Source: an uncultured Thermoleophilia bacterium
GTDB taxonomy: Bacteria > Actinomycetota > Thermoleophilia > UBA2241
Direction: 5' to 3'
Length of the DNA: 51,788 bases
Assembly: GCA_903862845.1 (NCBI GenBank)
Contig: CAIOZS010000068.1
Span: 1-51,788 of the forward strand
The position numbers and the translations under genes were made by a program. The notes beneath the pieces are model-generated. The model made no database searches and was not told where the DNA came from. It was given only the letters and a program-made list of their open reading frames with translations. Below are positions 8,409 to 16,723 of the stretch, piece after piece. Numbering within the stretch: the stretch's first letter is position 1; each line of letters begins with the position of its first letter.

Positions 8409-9454
8409 GGCTTGTCGGCGGCCCCCGGGACGAGAGCCGCGGCGACCGCGGCGCCTCCCGTGGTGCCGGCCTCGCGAGCGGCCGGAGGCGCGGGCGCGCC
8501 GGCGCCCGCCCCACCGGCCCCCACCATGAGCGCCACCTGGGCGTCGTCGGGCCCGCCGCGAGCCCGCGAGTTGGCGATGAGCTCGCCGATCAAGCCCAGC
8601 GAGAGCAGCTGCACGCCCACGATGATGAGCAGCGCGCCCAGCAACAGGAGCGGGCGCTGCCCAATGGGGCTGCCAAAAGCGAGCTTGTCGATGGTGAGAT
8701 ACAGCTCGACCAGCACGCCGATGAGGATCAGCAGGGTGCCGATACCTCCGAAGAGATGCTGCGGACGGTGCTGGTAGCGACCGAGAAAGAGCACCGTCAT
8801 GAGGTCGAGATAGCCGCGCAAGTAGCGCTGCCAGCCGTACTTGGACTTGCCGGCGGTGCGCCGCCTGTGACCGACCGGCATCTCGGTGACGCGAAAGCCG
8901 GCCTGCGCGGCCACGACGGGGATGTAGCGGTGCTGCTCTCCGTAGATGTAGATGGTCTCGACCACGTCGCGGCGGTAGGCCTTGAGGCCGCAGTTGAAGT
9001 CGTGCAGAGGGATCCCCGAGGTGCGCCGCACGGTCCAGTTGAAGAAGCGCGAGGGAATGGTCTTGTTGAGGGGATCCTGGCGGCTCTGCTTCCAGCCCGA
9101 GACCAGGTCGTAGCCCTCGTCCAGGCGCGCGAGAAGACCGGGGATCTCGGCGGGATCGTCCTGGCGGTCACCGTCGAGCGTGACCACGTAGTCGCCGCGC
9201 ACGGCCTCGAAGCCGTGCGCGAGCGCCGCCGCCTTGCCGAAGTTGCGCCGCAGCTTGACGACGCGCACGTCGTCACGGGCGGCGGCGAGCCGCTCCATGG
9301 CGGCGAACGAGCCGTCGGTGGACCCGTCGTCGACGAAGACGATCTCGAAGGCCACGCCGGCAGCCACGAGCGCCGCGTCGATCTCCGCGACGAGCGGCTC
9401 GATGCTGTCGGCCTCGTTGAAGACCGGTATGACGAGTGAGGTCAGGGCAGGCAT
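8405..9454 (-). CDS. Glycosyltransferase family 2, polyprenyl-phosphate sugar synthase type
   Basis: This 349-residue enzyme begins with SLVIPVFNEADSI and has VFVDDGSTDGS and the metal-binding region TLDGDRQDDP, all of the GT2 fold. NCGLKAYRR and VGHRRRTAGKSKYG then match the dolichyl/undecaprenyl-phosphate mannose or glucose synthase group (DPM1/GtrB-like). Two C-terminal membrane helices follow, then an unusual Ala/Gly/Pro-rich tail of about 35 residues. It likely loads a sugar onto polyprenyl phosphate for the membrane GT-C enzymes encoded downstream and opposite. It is the first gene of the 4-bp-overlapping operon. The spacer behind it holds a strong hairpin that would end the preceding small gene. 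Confidence 0.85.
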   Translation of the reverse strand: MPALTSLVIPVFNEADSIEPLVAEIDAALVAAGVAFEIVFVDDGSTDGSFAAMERLAAARDDVRVVKLRRNFGKAAALAHGFEAVRGDYVVTLDGDRQDDPAEIPGLLARLDEGYDLVSGWKQSRQDPLNKTIPSRFFNWTVRRTSGIPLHDFNCGLKAYRRDVVETIYIYGEQHRYIPVVAAQAGFRVTEMPVGHRRRTAGKSKYGWQRYLRGYLDLMTVLFLGRYQHRPQHLFGGIGTLLILIGVLVELYLTIDKLAFGSPIGQRPLLLLGALLIIVGVQLLSLGLIGELIANSRARGGPDDAQVALMVGAGGAGAGAPAPPAAREAGTTGGAAVAAALVPGAADKP

Positions 9455-9487
9455 GTCGGCTCACAAGGATACAACGTCACGGCGTAC

Positions 9488-9525
9488 GGCGATGGGCCGG
9501 GGCGCACGCGCCCCGGCCCATCGCC
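9488..9525 (-). terminator. Strong hairpin between small gene and GT operon
   Basis: This is a perfect 17-bp GC-rich inverted repeat (9488-9504 with 9509-9525) around a 4-base loop CACG. It lies 26 bp after the stop of the minus-strand small gene and 34 bp before the GT2 start codon. No clear T run follows, which is common for terminators in high-GC genomes. It probably separates the small gene from the glycosyltransferase operon. Confidence 0.6.
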
Positions 9526-9550
9526 CCAGAGAAACGTCTTTTCGCCGGGC

Positions 9551-9817
9551 TCACTCGTCCAGGCCCTCGTCATCTCTGATCACGCGCACGGTGCTTCCGT
9601 CGGCGCTCAACGCGCGGCCGTGAACGCCCCTGCGTGCGCCGCGACCGTCGCCGGTGAACGCGACGCGGGCGCGCTGTCCTACCACCTGTACGTCGTCGCT
9701 CACGCTGCTGTTGAGCAGAGCCGCCAGACGCGGGTTGTTGACCTTGAGCTTGACGCCGAAGAACTCGACGCTGCTGGGCCCATCGCTTGTCTCGTCGACC
9801 GCCATCATGTTCACCAT
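9551..9817 (-). CDS. Small hypothetical protein (about 88 aa)
   Basis: The reading frame MVNMMAVDETSDGP, then SVEFFGVKLKVNNPRLAALLNSSV, ends in an acidic tail IRDDEGLDE. I do not recognise the family. It has no signal peptide or membrane helix, and the middle part alternates hydrophobic and charged residues as a small globular domain would. The ATG at 9817 is preferred because the upstream in-frame extension (to 9943) is Arg-rich and unlike protein. It is transcribed away from the prenyltransferase-repeat gene, with a 212-bp shared upstream region. Confidence 0.5.
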   Translation of the reverse strand: MVNMMAVDETSDGPSSVEFFGVKLKVNNPRLAALLNSSVSDDVQVVGQRARVAFTGDGRGARRGVHGRALSADGSTVRVIRDDEGLDE

Positions 9818-10029
9818 GCCTTCGGTATCGGCGCGCAGGGCTCCCCCACGTAGGCCCGGTAGACATATGTACCTATCGCGTGAGCGTGAACGGGGGTCGC
9901 GCGGCTCGCGTCCCCTGAGCAGCGTAGACACGCCGTCACGCATCCGTTCCCACGGTGGCCGTTAGAACAGGGGCTTGGTACGATGAAGCACAGCCTCCCG
10001 CACCGGCGCGGGCGAGTTGGAGGATGAGG

Positions 10030-11874
10030 ATGAGCAGGAAGATCTGGCTGGCGCTCGCGCTCGCCGTCATCGTGGCAGCCAGCTTCGCCGCGGGCGCCGT
10101 CGCAGCGAAACAGAAGGTGGCGTCGGATCCCCGGCCGAAAACGGTCACCAAAGGCCTCGACTATTTCCACGCCCGCCAGAAGGCCGACGGCGGCTTCGGC
10201 ACCATGTCCGCCACGGCTTGGGTCATCATCGGCGCCGTGGCCAGCGGCGAGCGCATCGGCTCCACTGCATGGACGCTCGGCGGCAATAACCCCTTCAGCT
10301 ACCTGCAGGCGCACAGCCACGAGGACGCCGCCACCGGCCCCGACGTAGACAACGCGCCCGTCTACTACGCGCAGGCGATCATGTCCTACGTCGCGGCCGA
10401 CCGCGCCGAGCGCGTGTTCGTCGCCGGGACTCCGCGCATCGACCTTCTGGCCAAGCTCTACGGCTACCAGGACCTCGTCGACGGCTCGCCCACCAAGGGC
10501 AGCTTCTCGCCGTCCACGTCGACGCGCACGTTCCAGGCCGTCCACACCACCGCGTGGGCCGTTCTCGCCATGCAGGCTCTCGGCGAGAACGCGAAGGATC
10601 GTTTCGCGTTCGCCGAGCAGTGGCTCGCCACCCAGCAGCTTGCGGACGGCGGCTTCCCAGCGCAGCCCGGTGATCCCTCCAACTGCGAGGACACGGCCGT
10701 GGCGATCCAGGCTCTTGTGCTCGCGGCCGACGGCACCCTCGACCCGGCGATCGTCCCCGCAGCCCGTCAGTACCTCAAGACCAACCAGCGCGCCGACGGC
10801 GGCTTCCCGCACACGCCCGGCACGGGCACGGATGCGTGGGCCACGGCGGCCGCCGTCCAGGCCATCCTCGCCATGGGCGAGCAGCCCGACGGCGCCGACT
10901 GGATGATCGGCGCGAGCACGCCCAAGTCCGCGCTCGCCACCCTCCAGTTGAAGACCGGCGCCTACGTCAAGAAGCGGGGCGACGCCACGGGGCCGCTGCC
11001 GACCACCAGCTGGGCCCTGGCGGCGCTGCGCGACAAGCCCTTCACGACGTTCCCCAAGACGCGCCCCACGGCCCTCAAGGCATTTGTGTTTCGTCCCCAG
11101 ATGAAGTCGGTTTGGCCGAAGGAGGGCACCCGGTACACCAGCACCCACTCGGTGCTCATCCACGCCACGTACACGGACGGCGCCAAAGGGACAGGCGTCG
11201 ACCCCAAGGCTTGCCGCGTCTACGTCGACGACGCGAACAAGACGAAGCCGGCCGACATCGGGCGCTTCGGCCTCCACCTGCAGCTTACGAACGTCTCCGA
11301 CGGTGAGCACACCTACAGGCTCGAGATCATTGACCACGCCGGCAACGTCAAGAGGGTGGAGCGTCGGTTCACGGTAGCCACGCCGGCGCCGACGCCCACG
11401 CCGGTGCCCACGTACACGCCCACGCCGAACCCCACCTACATACCGCCCGCCACGATCTACCCCACGCCCAAGCCGACGTCCACGCCGACGCCGTTCACCA
11501 CGCTGACGCCCACCGCCTACCCCTCGAGCGAGACGACGGTCACTCCAGGGCCGTATCAGACGGTCACCCCGACGCCGTCGCAGAGCGACGGCTACCCCGT
11601 GACCGGAGTGCCGGTCGCGTCACCGAGCCCGTCCGGCAGCCCGGGCGCCGCAAGCGGCGGCGACTCGGGTAGTGCCGCAGGCTTCCTCGGTGGTACTCTC
11701 CTCGCCATGCTGCCCATCGGCGCCGCGATCTCGTACCTAGCCTTGCGCCGCCGCGAGCAGGCGCTCAGCGCCGCCGGCGAGGGCAAGGTGCTGAGTGGCG
11801 GAGGCAGCGCCTGGGAGCGCCTCAAAGGCGTCCTCGGCAGGTCCAAGGACATCGTGAAACCGGCCGGGAGGTAA
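10030..11874 (+). CDS. Exported prenyltransferase/squalene-oxidase-repeat protein with Pro/Thr stalk and C-terminal anchor
   Basis: This protein has about 614 residues. A signal peptide (KIWLALALAVIVAASFAAGAVAA) is followed by repeats of the alpha/alpha-toroid type found in squalene/prenyltransferase-like proteins, with QKADGGFGT, QLADGGFP and QRADGGFP at intervals. Next come an Ig-like strand region (VLIHATYTDGAKGTGVD, HTYRLEIIDHAGNV), about 80 residues dominated by Thr and Pro, a hydrophobic helix (GGTLLAMLPIGAAISYLAL) and a basic cytoplasmic tail. The catalytic DCTAE motif of squalene cyclases is not seen, so a binding or structural role is likely. The ATG at 10030 has GGAGG at a 6-base spacing; an ATG 6 bases earlier sits too close. 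It forms one operon with the ExbB-like and DUF2149 genes. Confidence 0.75.
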   Translation: MSRKIWLALALAVIVAASFAAGAVAAKQKVASDPRPKTVTKGLDYFHARQKADGGFGTMSATAWVIIGAVASGERIGSTAWTLGGNNPFSYLQAHSHEDAATGPDVDNAPVYYAQAIMSYVAADRAERVFVAGTPRIDLLAKLYGYQDLVDGSPTKGSFSPSTSTRTFQAVHTTAWAVLAMQALGENAKDRFAFAEQWLATQQLADGGFPAQPGDPSNCEDTAVAIQALVLAADGTLDPAIVPAARQYLKTNQRADGGFPHTPGTGTDAWATAAAVQAILAMGEQPDGADWMIGASTPKSALATLQLKTGAYVKKRGDATGPLPTTSWALAALRDKPFTTFPKTRPTALKAFVFRPQMKSVWPKEGTRYTSTHSVLIHATYTDGAKGTGVDPKACRVYVDDANKTKPADIGRFGLHLQLTNVSDGEHTYRLEIIDHAGNVKRVERRFTVATPAPTPTPVPTYTPTPNPTYIPPATIYPTPKPTSTPTPFTTLTPTAYPSSETTVTPGPYQTVTPTPSQSDGYPVTGVPVASPSPSGSPGAASGGDSGSAAGFLGGTLLAMLPIGAAISYLALRRREQALSAAGEGKVLSGGGSAWERLKGVLGRSKDIVKPAGR

Positions 11875-11881
11875 GCACAGC

Positions 11882-12931
11882 GTGAACGGGCTTCAGCAGG
11901 TGATCTACGATGCTTCTCGCGTGCTCCTTTGGCCCGTGCTCATCGCGGCGCTCGCCTGCCTCGTCTGGGTGCTCATCGAGTTTGGCTTCTTCCTCTACGA
12001 GCTGTACCTGCGGTTCCGGTACAGGGACCTCGACGCGCTCGAGGCGCGCACCCTGCGTGCGCGGAGGGCGTTTCAGGAGGGCAAGCCGCGCACCGCGTAC
12101 CGCTATCTCCAGGAGAACAACTACTCGATCGTCGTCGCACGCTTCCTGTTCGACCTCATTCGCAACTACCAGACCGAGCGCCTGGCGGCCAAGCCTCTCA
12201 AGCTGCTGCAGGAGTACGAGTTCTTCACGGTGAAGCGCCTTGAGCGCACGCGCATCCTCGTGCGCGTGGGCCCGATGCTCGGCCTCATGGGCACGCTCAT
12301 CCCGCTGTCGCCGGCGCTGATCGGCCTGGCGAGCGGCAACACCACCCAGCTCGCCGACAACCTCACCACGGCTTTCTCGGTCACCGTCATCGGCCTGCTC
12401 ATCGGCGGCATCGCCTTCGTCATCAGCATCGTCCGCGACCGCATGTACTCGCAGGACATCTCCGACATGGAGTACCTGCTCGAGCTGCTCGAAGGCGGCA
12501 GCGAACGCCTTCAGTCGGGCCGCCGGCGCAACAGGAAGGGCATCTGGGACGCCGACCCGGTCGTCGAGTACGAGGCCGCCGCGGAAGACATGGAGAAGAC
12601 GGCGGTGATCCCCGTGCTGCTCGAAACTCCCCGGGAGGCACTCATCCCGTTCGCCGCCGGCAATGGCGACGAGGCGCCCGGCGCCGCTGGGCCGGCCGTG
12701 GTGTCGTCGCCCGAGCCGGCACTGCCGCTGGTCGACCCGCTGGCCGCCGACGCCAAGCCGATGGTCGTGGTGCCCGCTCCGGCGGCCGGCGAAGCGCCGC
12801 CGCTCACCTTCGACGATCCCGCCATGGACTGGCGCGGCGACGAGGACCCCTTCGCGGACCTCGGGCCCGTGGATCCCAGGCCGCCGGCCGGGAGCGCGCC
12901 CGGCGCCGGCGCACCGCCCGCACGTTACTGA
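11882..12931 (+). CDS. MotA/TolQ/ExbB-type proton channel subunit
   Basis: This 349-residue inner-membrane protein has an N-terminal helix, a cytoplasmic segment, and then the two conserved channel helices. The first lies in RVGPMLGLMGTLIPLSPAL and the second in NLTTAFSVTVIGLLIGGIAF, the classical MotA/TolQ/ExbB proton-channel signature. A long Ala/Pro/Asp-rich C-terminal extension of about 130 residues is unusual for the family and looks disordered. The GTG start has GGGAGGTAA upstream and lies 7 bp after the preceding stop. Such proteins use the proton motive force to move a partner; the adjacent DUF2149 protein probably plays the ExbD-like role. Confidence 0.85.
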   Translation: MNGLQQVIYDASRVLLWPVLIAALACLVWVLIEFGFFLYELYLRFRYRDLDALEARTLRARRAFQEGKPRTAYRYLQENNYSIVVARFLFDLIRNYQTERLAAKPLKLLQEYEFFTVKRLERTRILVRVGPMLGLMGTLIPLSPALIGLASGNTTQLADNLTTAFSVTVIGLLIGGIAFVISIVRDRMYSQDISDMEYLLELLEGGSERLQSGRRRNRKGIWDADPVVEYEAAAEDMEKTAVIPVLLETPREALIPFAAGNGDEAPGAAGPAVVSSPEPALPLVDPLAADAKPMVVVPAPAAGEAPPLTFDDPAMDWRGDEDPFADLGPVDPRPPAGSAPGAGAPPARY

Positions 12932-12938
12932 GGCCGCC

Positions 12939-13547
12939 ATGCCGGCGTCCGACGACCACTCCACCATCAAGAACCTCGGGACCGTCTACGAACCCCGCGG
13001 CGAGGGTCTGCGCTACATGCGACGTCGCCGCATCGGCACGGCCGATCGCAACGGCGACCCGCTCGACGGCATCGTCAATCTGTTCTATGTAGCGGTTGTC
13101 CTGGCCGTCGGGTTCCTGGTCGCGGCGCTCTCGGCGGCCGGCGTGAGCGGCCTCCTGACTCACCAGAACATGACCATCGTCACGAATCCCGGCACGCCGC
13201 AGATGCAGGTCATCGTGAAGGAGGGCGACCAGATCGTGAAGCTCGACACGGCCAACGGCGCCCAGGTCCAGGGGCTTGGCACGCTCGTCGGCTCCTTCTA
13301 CAAGCTCGCCGACGGCACCGTGGTCTACGTGCCGGCAGGGTCGCTGCCGCCGGCCAACGCGACGCCGGTCCCGGGGGCGTCGCCCACGCCCGGCGCGACC
13401 ACGACGCCGGCGCCGACCACAACCGACTACCCCACCACGAACCCCTACGCGACGCCGACGCCGCTGCCCACGGCACCGCCGACCACTCAACCGACGCCGG
13501 GTGTGACGCTCACGCCCGGCTCCTTGACGCCGCTCAGCGGCGGGTGA
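12939..13547 (+). CDS. DUF2149 membrane protein (ExbD-like partner)
   Basis: This 202-residue protein has a cytoplasmic N-terminus containing RNGDPLDGIVNLFYVAVVLAVG, the diagnostic DUF2149 region running into its single membrane helix. An extracytoplasmic strand-rich domain (MQVIVKEGDQIVKLDTANG, LADGTVVYVPAG) follows, and then about 65 residues almost wholly of Pro and Thr. DUF2149 proteins typically lie next to MotA/TolQ/ExbB channels, mostly in archaea and anaerobes, and are built like ExbD/TolR. The ATG at 12939 is 7 bp after the channel gene. The tail may reach through the cell wall to the prenyltransferase-repeat protein encoded first in the operon. Confidence 0.78.
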   Translation: MPASDDHSTIKNLGTVYEPRGEGLRYMRRRRIGTADRNGDPLDGIVNLFYVAVVLAVGFLVAALSAAGVSGLLTHQNMTIVTNPGTPQMQVIVKEGDQIVKLDTANGAQVQGLGTLVGSFYKLADGTVVYVPAGSLPPANATPVPGASPTPGATTTPAPTTTDYPTTNPYATPTPLPTAPPTTQPTPGVTLTPGSLTPLSGG

Positions 13548-13595
13548 CCGCGTTCGTCACGCCGCAAGAGGGCGCGGGCGAAGGCGCCGCGTATC

Positions 13596-14564
13596 TCAGT
13601 CCCCCAGCGAACGCAGCAGGCCGACGAGGCGTTCCAGCTCCACCCTGCTCCTGAAGGCGATTTGGATGGTCCCGCCGCGCTTGCCGCTGCGAATGTGCAC
13701 AGGCGTCTCGAGCAGGCCGTACAGTTCGTCGACGAGATCGGCGAAGTCGGCGGCGGCGGCGGACGGCCGCGCCGCAGGCGCGGCCCCTCCCGGCGCCTCC
13801 TCGTTCAGTTTCTTGACCAGCGCCTCCGTCTGCCGCACCGAGAGGCCTTGCGAGACGACGAGGCGCGCCGCCTTGCGGCGCTGCCCGTGGTCGGGCAGCG
13901 CCAGCAGGGCGCGCCCGTGCCCCTCGCTGAGCGCGCCCTGCTCGATCGTCAGCTTGACGTCGTCGGGCAGCTCAAGGAGACGCAGCAGATTCGTGACCGC
14001 GACCCGGCTACGGCCCACCAGCTCGGCGACGCGTTCGTGCGTGAGCCCGAACTCGTCCACAAGGGACGCATAGGCCTGCGCCTCCTCGATGCTGTTGAGG
14101 TCCTCGCGAGCGACGTTCTCGGCGAGGGCGATCTCGAGGGACGCGACGTCGTCGGCGGGCCGCACCAGCGCCGGGATGTGCTCGAGGCCCGCGAGCCCGG
14201 CTGCGCGAAGCCGGCGCTCTCCGGCGATAAGCTCGTAGCGGTGTCCTGAAGAATCCGCGGGAGCAAGCGCCCGCCCGAGCGTGGCGGGCTGTGCATCGCC
14301 GGCAGCCGTTGACGGCGCCGCCGGCTGCAGCGGCCGCACCACCACCGGCTGCACGACGCCGAGCGCCCGGATGGACGCCGCCAGCTCCTCGAGCTCGGCG
14401 CCGGCGAAGCTGCGTCGCGGCTGGCGGCGGCTGACGGCGATCTCCGCCAGCGGAAGCTCGCGCAGGCGGCCCTCGCCGCCGGCGCCGCCGACCCGGCCGA
14501 GGGCCGATCTGCCCTCGCCGATCAGCGCGCCCAGGCCCTTGCCCAGGGCTTTCTTCTCAGGCAC
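13596..14564 (-). CDS. parB: Chromosome-partitioning protein ParB
   Basis: This 322-residue CTP-dependent DNA clamp begins EKKALGKGLGALIGEG, the ParB leader that stimulates ParA. The N-terminal CTPase/ParB-Srx region has SRRQPRRSF and IAGERRLRAA (GERRxRA motif) and ENVAREDLNSIEEA. The helix-turn-helix that reads parS lies around LTHERVAELVGRSRVAVTNLLRLL, and the C-terminal dimerisation domain ends the protein. A low-complexity insert of about 25 residues separates two parts of the CTPase domain. The GTG at 14564 overlaps the parA stop by 8 bp. Two matching parS sites lie about 16 kb away near 30.4 kb. Confidence 0.95.
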   Translation of the reverse strand: MPEKKALGKGLGALIGEGRSALGRVGGAGGEGRLRELPLAEIAVSRRQPRRSFAGAELEELAASIRALGVVQPVVVRPLQPAAPSTAAGDAQPATLGRALAPADSSGHRYELIAGERRLRAAGLAGLEHIPALVRPADDVASLEIALAENVAREDLNSIEEAQAYASLVDEFGLTHERVAELVGRSRVAVTNLLRLLELPDDVKLTIEQGALSEGHGRALLALPDHGQRRKAARLVVSQGLSVRQTEALVKKLNEEAPGGAAPAARPSAAAADFADLVDELYGLLETPVHIRSGKRGGTIQIAFRSRVELERLVGLLRSLGD

Positions 14565-15318
14565 GGGACACGACCTCCTTGGCGAGATCGAAGTAGGCGT
14601 CGCTGCCGGCGCAGGTCGCATCGTAGCGTGAGATGGGCAGCCCGTGGCTGGGTGCCTCGCCGAGGCGCACGTTGCGCGGCACCACGGTGTCGAAGACGTC
14701 GGCGGCAAAATGCTCGCGGACCTCGCCGGCTACCTCGCGCCCCAGGCGCGTGCGGCCGTCGTACATGGTCAGGAGAACGCCGAGGACGGCGAGCTCCGGG
14801 TTCAGATGTTCCTGCACGAGCCCCACCGTCTCGAGCAACTGCGCCAAGCCCTCGAGGGCGTAGTACTCGGCCTGCACCGGAATAAGGACCTCTCGCGCCG
14901 CCACCAGCGAGTTGACCGTGAGCACGCCCAGCGACGGCGGGCAGTCGATGAACACGAAGTCGAACTGGCCTATGTGGCCCGTGAGCGCGTAGTCGAGCAC
15001 GTACTCGTTGCCGTCGGCGTGGGCCAGCTCGACGACGGCGCCGGCGAGGTCCGGGCAGGATGGGAGGAGCCAGAGATGGTCGAGGGCGGTGCCTACCGTG
15101 GCCTCAGAGACGCCCGCCGCTCCACCAAGCACCCCGTAGGTGCTGAGGCGGGCGTCGGCAGCGCGCCCGGACAGGCCGGCCGAGGCGTTGGCCTGGGGGT
15201 CCATGTCGAGGAGGAGCACGTCGAAGCCGGCCTCGGCCAGGCACGCGGCGAGGTTGACGGCGGTGGTGGTCTTGCCGACCCCGCCCTTCTGGTTGGTAAC
15301 GGCGATGACGCGGGTCAC
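14557..15318 (-). CDS. parA: Chromosome-partitioning ATPase ParA/Soj
   Basis: This 253-residue deviant Walker ATPase has IAVTNQKGGVGKTTTAVNLA (signature Lys plus P-loop), LLLDMDPQANAS (Walker A') and FVFIDCPPSLG (Walker B). It binds DNA non-specifically as an ATP dimer and works with ParB to segregate origins. The GTG at 15318 has AAAGGAG four bases upstream, which decides this start over a much longer in-frame extension. Order parB-parA-rsmG on the minus strand is the common origin-proximal arrangement. Confidence 0.95.
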   Translation of the reverse strand: MTRVIAVTNQKGGVGKTTTAVNLAACLAEAGFDVLLLDMDPQANASAGLSGRAADARLSTYGVLGGAAGVSEATVGTALDHLWLLPSCPDLAGAVVELAHADGNEYVLDYALTGHIGQFDFVFIDCPPSLGVLTVNSLVAAREVLIPVQAEYYALEGLAQLLETVGLVQEHLNPELAVLGVLLTMYDGRTRLGREVAGEVREHFAADVFDTVVPRNVRLGEAPSHGLPISRYDATCAGSDAYFDLAKEVVSRA

Positions 15319-15367
15319 CGGGCTCCTTTCGCGGGGCACCGATACTAGCAGATGACGCGGCGGAGCC

Positions 15368-16114
15368 TCAGCGGGCCAGCGGGTGTCTGGCGGCCTGGCC
15401 CTCCCGTCGCGGCAGACGCTTCGGCGTGACCGCGACCTTCTCGTACACGGCGCACACGGCGTCGTCGAGGGACGAGCGGGGTAGCGGCACGACAGGCCCG
15501 GCGGCGAGGCCGCAGAGCCGCGCCGCAGCCGCGCCGCCGGGCCCCTCCCCCTGCACCGCCCGCCGCGTCTTGCTGGCCAGCAGTACGCCGCCGCGCGCGA
15601 GCAGAGGCGCCGCCAGTTCCACGAGCGCCGGGAGGGGCGCCACGGCTCTGGCCAGCACAAGCGCGTATGCCTCGCGCCCCGGCTGCCCTGCGGCGGCGTG
15701 ACGCTCGCTGCGCGCGCAGACCACGGCGGCGCGCGCGCCCAGCCCGGCCGCCTCGACCGCCGCATCAAGAAAGGCTCCCTTCTTGGCCGCCGCATCGAGC
15801 AGCGTCAGCCTGGCGGCAGGCAGCGCCACGGCCAAGGGGATGCCAGGGATGCCTGCGCCGGCGCCCAGATCGAGCCAGCAGGCGCGCGCGCGCGCCTGCA
15901 GTTGAGGCACGTCGAGCAGCGCCAGCGCGTCGCCGAAGAGCGTGCTCACGACCTCCTCGCGGGTACGCAGCGCGGTGACGTTTCCACGCCGCCAGGCGAG
16001 CATCAGGTCCGCGTACCTCGACAAGGCATCGGCTTGGGCCTTGTGGAGGCCAAACGCCGCGGTCAGCTCCTCGAGCGTCGCATAGGCGGCCCTGCCGCCG
16101 GCGTCCCCCATCAT
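15368..16114 (-). CDS. rsmG: 16S rRNA (guanine-N7) methyltransferase RsmG
   Basis: This protein of about 248 residues is a class I SAM methyltransferase that makes m7G527 of 16S rRNA. WLDLGAGAGIPGIPLAVALP is the SAM-binding loop with the RsmG-specific second Gly-Ile-Pro-Gly. LLDAAAKKGAFLDAAVEAAG and ARAVAPLPALVELAAPLL are further family segments. The N-terminal helices and ADLMLAWRRGNVTALR correspond to the usual NLT-type region. Adjacent ATGs at 16114 and 16111 are both possible starts; they overlap the last codons of the degraded threonine aldolase gene. Confidence 0.92.
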   Translation of the reverse strand: MMGDAGGRAAYATLEELTAAFGLHKAQADALSRYADLMLAWRRGNVTALRTREEVVSTLFGDALALLDVPQLQARARACWLDLGAGAGIPGIPLAVALPAARLTLLDAAAKKGAFLDAAVEAAGLGARAAVVCARSERHAAAGQPGREAYALVLARAVAPLPALVELAAPLLARGGVLLASKTRRAVQGEGPGGAAAARLCGLAAGPVVPLPRSSLDDAVCAVYEKVAVTPKRLPRREGQAARHPLAR

Positions 16115-16509
16115 CCCGCAGCCGCGGCTTGACGCAGTGCGACGACGAACCTGTCGACGTCCCCGGGCGTTGTCTTCCGCGAGCACATCAGGCGAAGCGC
16201 TCTGGCGCCCCGCACTCGCCCACGTTGAGGTGTGCGGTCTGGGCGCAGATGACGGCCTGGAGGGGCCACATCACCGCGGCCAGCACCGTCACGTTCCCGC
16301 CGGTGCCGTTGAAAGCCGGAAAGACGGCGACATCGCCAAGGACCTCGCGCATGCGCTCCATGCAGCGCCGAGGTCCAGTCGTCGCCGAAGGCGGGTGCGA
16401 AGCCGCCGTTGGCCGCGGCTATCGCCGCCAGATCGGCAGCGTGCACGCCGGCGTGGTTGTCGCTGGCGGATAGCACCTGGCGGCGCTCGCGAGCCAGTTC
16501 GTCAGACAC
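16111..16509 (-). pseudogene. L-threonine aldolase / beta-eliminating lyase remnant
   Basis: Three threonine aldolase pieces appear in order on the minus strand but not in one frame. From a GTG at 16509 the text gives SASDNHAGVHAADLAAIAAA then FAPAFGDDW, the normal N-terminus. After about 16380 the frame shifts, giving DVAVFPAFNGTGGNVTVLAA and CAQTAHLNVGECGAPERFA before a TGA at 16188. The true C-terminal end KTTPGDVDRFVVALRQ resumes in the first frame. Roughly 220 residues are missing between the second and third pieces, including the PLP lysine region. The gene is therefore dead. The intact enzyme would split threonine into glycine and acetaldehyde. Confidence 0.8.
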
Positions 16510-16723
16510 GCGCCGGCCCTCGTGAGGGCTTGCTCCGATGTAGCAGGGTCACCATCTGTGCCCTCCTCTCGCAGGCCGCGGCGAAGCGAGCTTGGCCGGA
16601 CCGCAGAATCACGTGCGACGTCCCCGTTGTTCCGTGGCCCACGCCGCAGTCAAACCCCGGGCGCTGCGCGGGCGCAAGTACGCCCGTCGTCGGCCCGAGT
16701 GGCTTGGGCGCGGCGTAGCGCCG

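Noticed and set aside
11390-11620. Short direct repeats that look CRISPR-like or satellite-like in the 3' part of the toroid gene
   Set aside because: They are codon repeats for a Thr/Pro-rich stalk, irregular in length, in frame, and without spacers.
13360-13540. Second block of imperfect ACGCCGAC-type repeats
   Set aside because: Again codons of a Pro/Thr tail (DUF2149 protein); no CRISPR or transposon structure.
16111-16509. Reading this interval as an intact 132-residue protein
   Set aside because: Only its ends look like protein of a known family; the middle is Arg-rich out-of-frame sequence, while the true family residues continue in another frame. A pseudogene explains all of it.
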